A stretch of DNA of 42,488 nucleotides from Candidatus Nealsoniibacteriota bacterium (GTDB lineage Bacteria > Patescibacteriota > Minisyncoccia > Minisyncoccales > PWPS01): NCBI GenBank assembly GCA_003560665.1, contig PWKK01000026.1, positions 1 through 42,488 on the forward strand, written 5' to 3'. Positions 18,939-26,393 of this stretch are shown piece by piece; the first letter of the stretch is position 1; every line of letters begins with the position of its first letter. A model generated the notes under the pieces. The model did no database searches and had not been told where the DNA came from. It was given only the letters and a program-made list of their open reading frames with translations. The position numbers and the translations under genes are program-made.

Positions 18939-18966
18939 ATTCTAACAAAGAGGGGGCAGGTGTCAA
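18939..18966 (-). promoter_or_regulatory. Sigma70-type promoter upstream of murB leader
   Basis: TTGACA (18966-18961), 16-nt spacer, TAGAAT (18944-18939). Predicted start ~18932, the first base of the hairpin. Confidence 0.65.
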
Positions 18967-19049
18967 GTGGCCCGCACTCGGCAAAAAATTCAGGAAGGTT
19001 GTCGTATAAAAACCCGCTTATTTTTGAAACACAGCCTTTCTTTTCAAAA

Positions 19050-19112
19050 TCAAGCCTTCTTTTGGTAAAGAGAGACCGTCTTGGAGATTGGCGTTAGAGG
19101 TTTACTTCTCAC
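19050..19112 (-). CDS. Candidate 20-codon leader peptide
   Basis: GTG at 19112 preceded by GGAGGTGAAATTT; (M)RSKPLTPISKTVSLYQKKA, stop TGA 19052-19050. Confidence 0.3.
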   Translation of the reverse strand: MRSKPLTPISKTVSLYQKKA

Positions 19113-19140
19113 AAATTTCACCTCCGCTTTGTTTGTAAAC
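19100..19140 (-). promoter_or_regulatory. Stem-loop presenting a Shine-Dalgarno sequence in its loop
   Basis: GUUUAC-AA-ACAAA-gcGGAGGUGAAA-UUUGU-GAGAA-GUAAAC on the minus strand. Confidence 0.5.
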
Positions 19141-19220
19141 TTTCAAATTTCGTAAGAAGAAAATAATCTCACACTGCTGCTTTTGCTAAAAATCCGCAAC
19201 ACTCTTTTTCAATAAAAAAT

Positions 19221-19234
19221 CCTGTATTAACAGG
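19221..19234 (-). terminator. Intrinsic terminator (second of tandem pair)
   Basis: CCUGU-UAAU-ACAGG followed by AUUUUUUA on the minus strand. Confidence 0.55.
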
Positions 19235-19243
19235 AAGTGAAAA

Positions 19244-19275
19244 GCAAAAAACCTCGCTCGAGTGAGGTCTTTTGC
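19244..19275 (-). terminator. Intrinsic terminator (first of tandem pair)
   Basis: GCAAAAGACCUCACUCGAGCGAGGUUUUUUGC hairpin plus UUUU run on the minus strand. Confidence 0.65.
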
Positions 19276-19314
19276 CGAATTGGAGCAACGATTTACAACA
19301 TACTCACTACCTGC

Positions 19315-19342
19315 ATGATAGCAGAAAAAATATTTTTGTCAA
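19315..19342 (-). promoter_or_regulatory. Sigma70-type promoter overlapping the stop codon of the 19339-20361 CDS
   Basis: TTGACA (19342-19337), 16-nt spacer, TATCAT (19320-19315). Confidence 0.65.
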
Positions 19343-20361
19343 ACATCACTTCCAATCCTTTTTAGAAAACCACTAAAATTTTTGTAAAAAGATGTCAAGG
19401 AAAAACAGATAAAGAAAATTATTCCGGCAGCACAAACAACCAGATCCGCTCCACGCAGAGCAATTGCAGCCGCAACCCCCGAAACAAGACCAATTCCGAG
19501 AGCGTTGAACCCAAGGGCCAAGAAAACTTCCATCCCCCCGATAGCGGCGGGAATTGGCAGAAGCATTGAAAGAATAACGAGTCCGTAAGCAATTATCGCT
19601 ACACCAAAATCCACTGTTCCGGTAATAAAAAAGATAATTAAAAAGACTCTTAAGAGAAAAAGAAAATGGCGCAAAAAACTAAATGCCATTCCTTTTGCAA
19701 GCTCTTTTTTCTTTACCGTGAAAAAAAAGATAATTTTTTCCTCGATATCAATAATAGCTTTTCCGTTTTCACTTTCATCGAGATATTTTTTTGACAACCC
19801 TATAACATCAAAAATGAACCGCAGAAAGCTTTTCTTTCTTAAAATCTGTCCATAGAACAGAAAGAGAGCTAAAAAAATAAGTAAGATAACTGCTCCACCA
19901 AAAAGGAGAAGAGTACTACTGAGCACGGTTCCGTAAACAATAAAAAAGATCACTCCTAAAATTAAAAAGGAAAAGTGTGCCGTAACATCCATTATCTTGT
20001 CCGTTATCGATGAAAAAGCACTCTTTTTAATGCCCACTTCTTTTTCCATTAAAAAAATCCTCACCGTCTCCCCCCCGAAAAAAGAAAAAGGGGTAAGAAA
20101 ATCAACCGTAAATCCTTTTATCAGGTAACGTGTTGTCAAGAGCAAAGAAACTTCTTCTCCCTCAGACCTGAGAACCTCCCTCCATCGCAGTCCGCCAATG
20201 AAAACAACAAGAAGAGTAATCGCTAAAATTACCGCTCCTTCCCATCCGAAAAAAAGAGAAGAAGCTTCCCATATCGTTTCAATCCCCGTCTCCCTAACAA
20301 CAAAGTAAAAAAGAGAAACGCCCACAAAAAAGGCAACGAAAAGTTTCGCGATTCTCATCAT
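19339..20361 (-). CDS. Lysylphosphatidylglycerol synthase TM-region family (UPF0104-like) flippase/membrane protein
   Basis: Polytopic; GLRWREVLRSEG...TTRYLIKGFTVDFLTPFSFFGGETVRIFLM...AIIAYGLVILSMLLPIPAAIGGMEVFLALGFNALGI. Confidence 0.85.
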   Translation of the reverse strand: MMRIAKLFVAFFVGVSLFYFVVRETGIETIWEASSLFFGWEGAVILAITLLVVFIGGLRWREVLRSEGEEVSLLLTTRYLIKGFTVDFLTPFSFFGGETVRIFLMEKEVGIKKSAFSSITDKIMDVTAHFSFLILGVIFFIVYGTVLSSTLLLFGGAVILLIFLALFLFYGQILRKKSFLRFIFDVIGLSKKYLDESENGKAIIDIEEKIIFFFTVKKKELAKGMAFSFLRHFLFLLRVFLIIFFITGTVDFGVAIIAYGLVILSMLLPIPAAIGGMEVFLALGFNALGIGLVSGVAAAIALRGADLVVCAAGIIFFICFSLTSFYKNFSGFLKRIGSDV

Positions 20362-20362
20362 C

Positions 20363-22090
20363 CTATTCTTTAATTAAAGAATTTACAAATTTCCTCGTAA
20401 AGCTCCCTACATATCCCGTTCCCCGTGTAAGACCGAGAGGATCAAGGATTTCTTCCCGATGATGCTCTTGAAAACGAGTTACCGCTTGCTTTGTTAGATA
20501 ATAAAAATTTCCGGTGATTATCCCTTCCGGATAAATATCTTTCCCCCGGCTTGCCAAAAATCGTTGCAACTCTTTAACATCTTTCGAGTTTTCCATTCCG
20601 TAATAAAGGTCTTTTTCAAAAGAATACGGCTTTAATTTTTCTTTTCCCACAAAAGCATATAATCTTTCTACTTCTTTTCTGATAACAGCCAACCTTTCGC
20701 GAAGTTCTTGAAGTTCTTTTTCTCGAATTTCTTTTTCTCTTTCTCCGTCCCTTACCTCCGCCTTCCACTGAAAGTAAATACCTCTCTCTGTCCCATTAAA
20801 TCCACTTACCTTTTCCTGAAGAGAGGGAATAATTACTATCGACTCGTATCGAGAGTTAAACTCCTCTATTACAACTTCTCCCTTCCCTTTTTTGTCGATA
20901 TCAATAAATTTAACTTTGCAATCTCCACTCTTTTCACAAAGAACATAAGGAACAACAAATCTTTCTTCGGATTGAAATTCTAAATAAAGGTTTCCCGATC
21001 CTCCGACAATTCGATACCAGTTTCCCGCCCAATTTTTTGTTTGGTAATCAACCGTAAGGGGGCCTTCGTTTCTTGAGGCAAGAAAAACAGTGGCAGGAGA
21101 AACCGTTAGCTTTCCTAAATCTTCATTTTTATAACAGTAATACTCTCCGAGAGAACAGTCATTTAAATAAACAGCTACTGTCCAATCGGTGAAGATTTCC
21201 GCAAAACTTTTTTCGAATCCGTTTTTTTCAAGTGCATAGTCAATGCTAGGAATTCCAACCAATTTACTTCTTAAAGAGTCTTCAAGAACTGCTTCTCCGT
21301 AATGATCTAACAGGTACTGTCCAAAAGTGTTAACTACTCCGTAATCGGCAGCTTGTTCTGTCCACTCGGTAAGAGAGATATCCGGGTCACGAAGAAAAGA
21401 GTTTACTCTTCTTGAAAGATTACTCTTCTCATAATCTTCGTCATAGCCTAGGATAGAAATAATCATCTCTGCGCGAAGTTCGTTGAGCCATATTTCTTCG
21501 TTTACCCCAAACTCCCTGTTCTTCTCGTTAAAAGTAACAAGGTGTATATATTCGTGCGCCAAGTGTCCGGGAAGAACATCTCTTTTCAAGGAATCGGCAT
21601 TTAAATAGAGAATATTTCTTTCGTTAGACCGCGAGTACTGGTATCTCGAATACTGGTCTCCCGACCTGAAGTAGCCACCCGCACCCGGTGTCATCGGATG
21701 GAAAAGGACCGATATTCTGTCCCCTCTCCCAACCACATCGTTTCTCGAAATGTCGCCAAAGTTTTCCTTGATGTGGGGATAAATATTTTCTTTAAATTCA
21801 TCTCCGAGAGTGTCGACAGCCTTTTTTTTCTCTTCCTTTTCTTCTTCGGACAAATCTTCCCACCACTCCTTATCAATATAAAAATAGACTTGTTCCGTAG
21901 TCGCTAGTAACTTTGCATCAGAAGTGCTTTCACCACGTAAGTCATACGCGCTCTCGATAAAAAAACTTTCATCGCCTTCAGCAAAGATTACATTCGAGGA
22001 GAGCGGCGTTAAAAAAAACGCTGCAACAAAGAGAAAAATTCCGATTTTTGTTTTTACTGTCATTTTTTGTAAAAATCTATTTGTTAGCAA
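20363..22090 (-). CDS. Secreted HEYxH zinc metallopeptidase (M30-like) with C-terminal peptidoglycan-binding domain
   Basis: Signal peptide; LPGHLAHEYIHLVTFNEKNREFG..EIWLNELRAEMII; C-terminal VKELQRFLASRGKDIYPEGIITGNFYYLTKQAVTRFQEHHREEILDPLGLTRGTGYVGSFTRKFVNSL. Confidence 0.8.
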   Translation of the reverse strand: MLTNRFLQKMTVKTKIGIFLFVAAFFLTPLSSNVIFAEGDESFFIESAYDLRGESTSDAKLLATTEQVYFYIDKEWWEDLSEEEKEEKKKAVDTLGDEFKENIYPHIKENFGDISRNDVVGRGDRISVLFHPMTPGAGGYFRSGDQYSRYQYSRSNERNILYLNADSLKRDVLPGHLAHEYIHLVTFNEKNREFGVNEEIWLNELRAEMIISILGYDEDYEKSNLSRRVNSFLRDPDISLTEWTEQAADYGVVNTFGQYLLDHYGEAVLEDSLRSKLVGIPSIDYALEKNGFEKSFAEIFTDWTVAVYLNDCSLGEYYCYKNEDLGKLTVSPATVFLASRNEGPLTVDYQTKNWAGNWYRIVGGSGNLYLEFQSEERFVVPYVLCEKSGDCKVKFIDIDKKGKGEVVIEEFNSRYESIVIIPSLQEKVSGFNGTERGIYFQWKAEVRDGEREKEIREKELQELRERLAVIRKEVERLYAFVGKEKLKPYSFEKDLYYGMENSKDVKELQRFLASRGKDIYPEGIITGNFYYLTKQAVTRFQEHHREEILDPLGLTRGTGYVGSFTRKFVNSLIKE

Positions 22091-22805
22091 AAAAATAAAT
22101 CAAACGGTAATAAACCATTCCCAAGTGCTCGTGAACAGCAAGATCGGAGTTTCTCAGATTCTGCGCATTGGGAACAAAGTCAAAGGCACGATAACTAAGA
22201 ACCCTTCTTCTTCTAAAGTCGGTAGGGGCCGGTATCGGTCTCGCCCCTACTCTCCCGAACTCTGTCAGCGAGCGGTCCATGTGGTAGGCGGAAGTAACAA
22301 GAAAAAAAGGTTTTTCTTCTACTATTTTTTGAACATTGGCAACGTTTTCTCGTGTATTACTTGATTTTCCTTCAATCACGATATCATCAGGGTCAACACC
22401 TCTGTGAACAAAAAAGTTTCTTACTGCTTGCGCCTCTACGCTGGTCGGAACAAGCGGATCCGTACCGGAGATAATGATTTTCATTCGCTGCTCTGAAAGA
22501 TGCCAGATACGTAAAACTTCGCTACCTCGTAAAACATTACTCTCTCTCCCTCCTAAAAGCAGCACTACCTTTTCCGCTTCACCAACATCTTCAACGGAAA
22601 CAGGTCTGTATTTTTCTTCTAAAGCCATTAATAAAAAATCGCTTACGGGAGTAATTGAGAAAAAGAAATAAAAAAAAGCACTAAAGAGGAGAAGCGTTCG
22701 CCCTAGCTTTTTTTTCTTTTTCAGTAGGAGAAAGCCAAAGACAGCAAAAAGAAAGATAAACGCACTCGGCAGAAGAAAACCCTGAATTATTTTTAATAAC
22801 ACCAT
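22077..22805 (-). CDS. YdcF/ElyC-like DUF218 protein
   Basis: VVLLLGGRES...RMKIIISGTDPL...SSNTRENVANVQKIVEEKPFFLVTSAYHMDRSLTEF; N-terminal TM helices. Confidence 0.88.
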   Translation of the reverse strand: MVLLKIIQGFLLPSAFIFLFAVFGFLLLKKKKKLGRTLLLFSAFFYFFFSITPVSDFLLMALEEKYRPVSVEDVGEAEKVVLLLGGRESNVLRGSEVLRIWHLSEQRMKIIISGTDPLVPTSVEAQAVRNFFVHRGVDPDDIVIEGKSSNTRENVANVQKIVEEKPFFLVTSAYHMDRSLTEFGRVGARPIPAPTDFRRRRVLSYRAFDFVPNAQNLRNSDLAVHEHLGMVYYRLIYFFANK

Positions 22806-22923
22806 ATTTTTAAACTATGGTTTTGATTATAGCAAATTTTCCTTTTAAAAAACAGCGCAAATGGTTTTCAAAATAATTATAAAAGCTCCCGTCACTGTTG
22901 TAACGTCAACTATCTTTTTTTCT

Positions 22924-23406
22924 CTACTGATCAGTCGACAAGATAAGTTTTTCCCCCGGAACGATTTCTTTTTCTTTTGTCCAACCGGCAGCCGTTTCAA
23001 GAACATACTTCACCGGCTCTTTCGGACTAAATAACTCCGGGTAACTTTCAGGGTGAATTTTGGAGTGAATTTCTACTACTTCTTTTTTGCTGTTAATCCA
23101 AATAATATCAATCGGAAAGCGCATATCCTTCATCCAAAAAGATGCCTTTCTTTCTTCAGGTAAAATAAAAAGCATTCCGTCAACTTTTCTCAGTTCTTCT
23201 ACATTCGAAAGACCGGTTGTTATTTCTTTCGGGCTACGTGCTGTCCAAACAGTCAATCTTTCATTCCCCAGAGAAATTTCCATCTCCTCTCTTGCAATTT
23301 TATTGAAAAATAAAGGCGTTAAAAGAATGAGAACAACAAGAGCAACACCGATATATTTTTTAGTCTTTGACAAGAAGATATTTGTTTTGCTTGAGAGCGA
23401 GAACAC
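22924..23406 (-). CDS. DUF192 family secreted protein
   Basis: ARSPKEITTGLSNVEELRKVDGMLFILPEERKASFWMKDMRFPIDIIWINSKKEVVEI...YVLETAAGW. Confidence 0.9.
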   Translation of the reverse strand: MFSLSSKTNIFLSKTKKYIGVALVVLILLTPLFFNKIAREEMEISLGNERLTVWTARSPKEITTGLSNVEELRKVDGMLFILPEERKASFWMKDMRFPIDIIWINSKKEVVEIHSKIHPESYPELFSPKEPVKYVLETAAGWTKEKEIVPGEKLILSTDQ

Positions 23407-24367
23407 CCTCTTCTGAATTATTAATATAAACGGCTTCCGGTTGTAGAAAAAAAGTTCTTTTGTAATTTATTTTGAAAAGATCGCTGTTTTCGGGAGCCTT
23501 TTCAAGAAAAATACTCTCTCCCTTGGAAAATATCGTTCTTTTGTTATCGAGTTTTCCGAACATTTTTTTTGCACAATCAACCGGAACCCATCCGACATCC
23601 TGAAGATAAAATTCCAACCAAAAGTGAAAGTCTTGTTTTTTTTCAACCTCACCCCACGCTCCTGAAACAAGCCTTGTGGGAACCCCGACCGATCTCATCA
23701 GCGTAACACAAAGAAAGCTCATCTCTGCCGCACTGCCTTCTTTGCTTTGAAAAACTTTAATCGCTCCTCTTTTTCTATCTCCCTCCCTATAATCAATGCT
23801 CTCTATAACCCAGTTGTAAATAGCTTTTGCCATTGAAAAGTAGGTGCTTCCATTTTTTGTGATCTCTTTCGCTAGAGTCACAATATCATCTGTTTGTCCA
23901 ATCCACCGGTCACTCTTTGTATACTTTCTGTAAAGGGAAGAAGATTTGTCGTATTCTTTTGTACTCCACTCTTCTGTATTTAGTTCTACCTCATGCGCCT
24001 GAAGAGAAAAATTGATCTTTATCTGTTTTCTTCCTGAAATATTTTTGGAAAAATTAAAAAAACCAATCGTATTCCCGTTTTCTCTGTCTTCATAATTTTT
24101 CTCTGCTTCCATGTTCCAGTTTTCTTCTACCTCCTTTTGACTATCCCACTCTTTTATGTGAGAAAGCCAAACAAGAAAACTGTCTTCTCTGCCAGATGAA
24201 GGAAAGCAGAGAGCATCTTCTCCGTACTTTTTTTTCGCTCTTTCCACTATTTCTTTTTCCCCAACACCCTTCAACTCAAAATCCCTCTTCCTTGAGAGAA
24301 AGTTTACATCTGCTTCCCAAATAAAAATACCTCTTCTCTTTTGCGGGTTTTTATACTCTATTTTCAT
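23360..24367 (-). CDS. Transglutaminase-like superfamily protein, catalytic Cys apparently absent
   Basis: AKAIYNWVIESIDYREG...FQSKEGSAAEMSFLCVTLMRSVGVPTRLVSGAWGE...DFHFWLEFYLQDVGWVPVDC. Confidence 0.8.
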   Translation of the reverse strand: MKIEYKNPQKRRGIFIWEADVNFLSRKRDFELKGVGEKEIVERAKKKYGEDALCFPSSGREDSFLVWLSHIKEWDSQKEVEENWNMEAEKNYEDRENGNTIGFFNFSKNISGRKQIKINFSLQAHEVELNTEEWSTKEYDKSSSLYRKYTKSDRWIGQTDDIVTLAKEITKNGSTYFSMAKAIYNWVIESIDYREGDRKRGAIKVFQSKEGSAAEMSFLCVTLMRSVGVPTRLVSGAWGEVEKKQDFHFWLEFYLQDVGWVPVDCAKKMFGKLDNKRTIFSKGESIFLEKAPENSDLFKINYKRTFFLQPEAVYINNSEEGVLALKQNKYLLVKD

Positions 24368-24468
24368 AACTTCAATTTTAATATAATTGAGGAGAATTAC
24401 AATACAATTAAAAAAGCTTTTTTTCGCTTTTTATTGAGATTGTTTTTGATGCGTTGTAAGCGTCAACG

Positions 24469-25305
24469 TTAATCGTTAAAGTCGATATTTCCTTTCATTT
24501 CTTCAACGTAGGCGGATATCGTCTCTTTTAGATACTCCGCTTCTTCTTTGGTTATTTGAATCAATCCTCTTTTTCTTAAATCTTCCTCTGTAAGCTCTCT
24601 TTCCCTGATCTGATAATTATTATGATTTAACGAAAGATAGTCCAAATAAACGCTGAAATAGTTCGGATGCCACAAAAACATCGTCGCCAGCTCGTTTGCA
24701 TCCTCTTGTGCTCTCACAGCAATTTCCGATTCCTTGTTTAGAACACCCTCTCCTTCATGGTTATAGTTCGGCGCATTTCCCCAAACAGAAAGACCTTTTT
24801 CTGTCGTTTTCTTTCTTCCTTCTTTTTCATCTTCCTCTATCCTTTTTCGGAAACAAAACCTAAACAGTCTTCCGTAGGGTGAGTCTATTTCTCTCTCTAG
24901 GGCTTTTTGATACCACTCTTTCGCATTATCCGGACTTTCCTTGCAACAAAGATACTCTTGGTATGCGTGATTGGCTTCATGGAGAAAACGGTATTTCTCT
25001 GTCTCCAAACCGGGAGAAGGAAAAAGATTTTCTTCCGTTTTCTCGTTTCTCCCCTCCTTGAAAATACACTTCTCCCACTTCATGTGAGGCATCTCTTTTT
25101 TTGAAACAGATATCTTTCTGGTAACGCTGTGATACATAAACCCCCAATCTTCCTCTCTTTTCTCAACTCCTTTGATATAACCTTTTTCCACCAAAAAATT
25201 CCCCAACTTTCTTTCTATGCCTTCGTTCTCATCCCCTCTTAACGCTTTTGGTGGGACATCAAGACAATCTTCTATTTTCTTTTTTAACTTTTCTTTGTCG
25301 GTCAT
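24469..25305 (-). CDS. Hypothetical protein with HExxH motif (possible metallopeptidase)
   Basis: 278-aa ORF; YRFLHEANHAYQEYL and EDANELATMFLWHP. Confidence 0.6.
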   Translation of the reverse strand: MTDKEKLKKKIEDCLDVPPKALRGDENEGIERKLGNFLVEKGYIKGVEKREEDWGFMYHSVTRKISVSKKEMPHMKWEKCIFKEGRNEKTEENLFPSPGLETEKYRFLHEANHAYQEYLCCKESPDNAKEWYQKALEREIDSPYGRLFRFCFRKRIEEDEKEGRKKTTEKGLSVWGNAPNYNHEGEGVLNKESEIAVRAQEDANELATMFLWHPNYFSVYLDYLSLNHNNYQIRERELTEEDLRKRGLIQITKEEAEYLKETISAYVEEMKGNIDFND

Positions 25306-25306
25306 C

Positions 25307-25615
25307 TTATAATTTTCCGGTAGATAATTTTATAACCTCTTCAACGCTATCTTCTTTTGCTTTCTTTACCCGGTGCTTGTGTCCGCACGCTAAGCAGTTG
25401 TAATAAATAATATACTTTTCTCCTTCTTTTTTTACTCCCACAGGTTCCATCAAACCACCACAATTCGCACTCCTGTCGCCGGGATTAACATCGACATGTT
25501 TTGACCAAAGACACTTCAAACAGTGATCGGTAAAACCGTTTCCTTTTACGTCACTTCCGCAGTTTTCGCAGACAAAATCTTCTATCTTTTTTTTAAACCT
25601 CTTTCCTTTCCTCAT
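25307..25615 (-). CDS. RNHCP-domain zinc-ribbon protein
   Basis: FVCENCGSDVKGNGFTDHCLKCLWSKHVDVNPGDRSANCGGLMEPVGV...YNCLACGHKHRVKKAKED. Confidence 0.88.
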   Translation of the reverse strand: MRKGKRFKKKIEDFVCENCGSDVKGNGFTDHCLKCLWSKHVDVNPGDRSANCGGLMEPVGVKKEGEKYIIYYNCLACGHKHRVKKAKEDSVEEVIKLSTGKL

Positions 25616-26385
25616 GTTCCTTTCTTGTAATTAAAATTAATTTTCCTGAGCTTGATGTTTTTTATCCTTAAATAATTTCTAATAAGGAGTAAAGTAAAGA
25701 AATCTTCAAGGAACGAAGAAGAATCGGCTTTTGTTACCCTTTTCCATTTCTCTATTACCTCCCCCCATCTTTGGTTGCTTTTTCGAAAAAAATCAAACTC
25801 TCGTCTAATAATAACCTCTCCTTTTTCGATAACTTCTAAAAAATTTTTCTTGTTTATTCTTTCGGGAACCTTCATTACGCCCATTCCTACCTGCCCTTCA
25901 ATATGTCCGTCCGATCCCGCCGTTTCAAGAAGAGACATTTCTTTGCACTTTCTTGACACCGTTTCTCTTTCTTTTTCCGTACCCATCGCGTTCCCCGACT
26001 CCAGACCGTCAAACAATCGGAAAACACTTTCCTCCTCTCTTTTGAAAACATCTTCTTTCCGTAAAGGATGCGCCCAGAATGCGTATCCTCCTTGCCGGTG
26101 AATAGAAGAAGCTGTTTCTTTCAAACTTTTCCCTTTCTCAATATCGTTCTCGATAAAGTAGGCAAGAACGTGGTCTTTTTTTCCCGCACTAATTTCACTC
26201 CCCGGAATGATTTCAACTCCTTCAACATTTAAAGGTCCCCGGTAGAGTTTATTGTGATCCATAACAGCGATACCGTCTAAACCTCTTTTTTTTGCCATTT
26301 TCACCAAACTCTGCAGGCTTCCTACACCACAAGAGGAAGCGTTCGTGTGGCAGTGTAAATCGTAAAAATAATATCTTCTTTTCAT
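25612..26385 (-). CDS. PHP-domain metal-dependent phosphoesterase
   Basis: FYDLHCHTNASSCGVGSLQSLVKMAKKRGLDGIAVMDHNKLYRG...GYAFWAHPLRKE...AGSDGHIEGQVG. Confidence 0.9.
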   Translation of the reverse strand: MKRRYYFYDLHCHTNASSCGVGSLQSLVKMAKKRGLDGIAVMDHNKLYRGPLNVEGVEIIPGSEISAGKKDHVLAYFIENDIEKGKSLKETASSIHRQGGYAFWAHPLRKEDVFKREEESVFRLFDGLESGNAMGTEKERETVSRKCKEMSLLETAGSDGHIEGQVGMGVMKVPERINKKNFLEVIEKGEVIIRREFDFFRKSNQRWGEVIEKWKRVTKADSSSFLEDFFTLLLIRNYLRIKNIKLRKINFNYKKGT

Positions 26386-26393
26386 TTCTCAGT

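Noticed and set aside
18955-18975. REP-like GGCAGGTGTCAAGTGGCC
   Set aside because: Symmetry is poor and the bases are better explained as the -35 region of the murB promoter.
19277-19320. Possible tRNA-Thr-like anticodon arm (GTTGTAAATCG) on the minus strand
   Set aside because: No acceptor pairing, no T-loop (GTTCRANNC); overlaps the promoter/leader structure.
18841-19338. tmRNA, RNase P RNA or SRP RNA
   Set aside because: None of the signature motifs I know (tmRNA 3' tRNA-like end, RNase P GAGGAAAGUCCGGGC, SRP GGUCAGG...GGAAGCAGCC) were found; a formal Infernal scan would be decisive.
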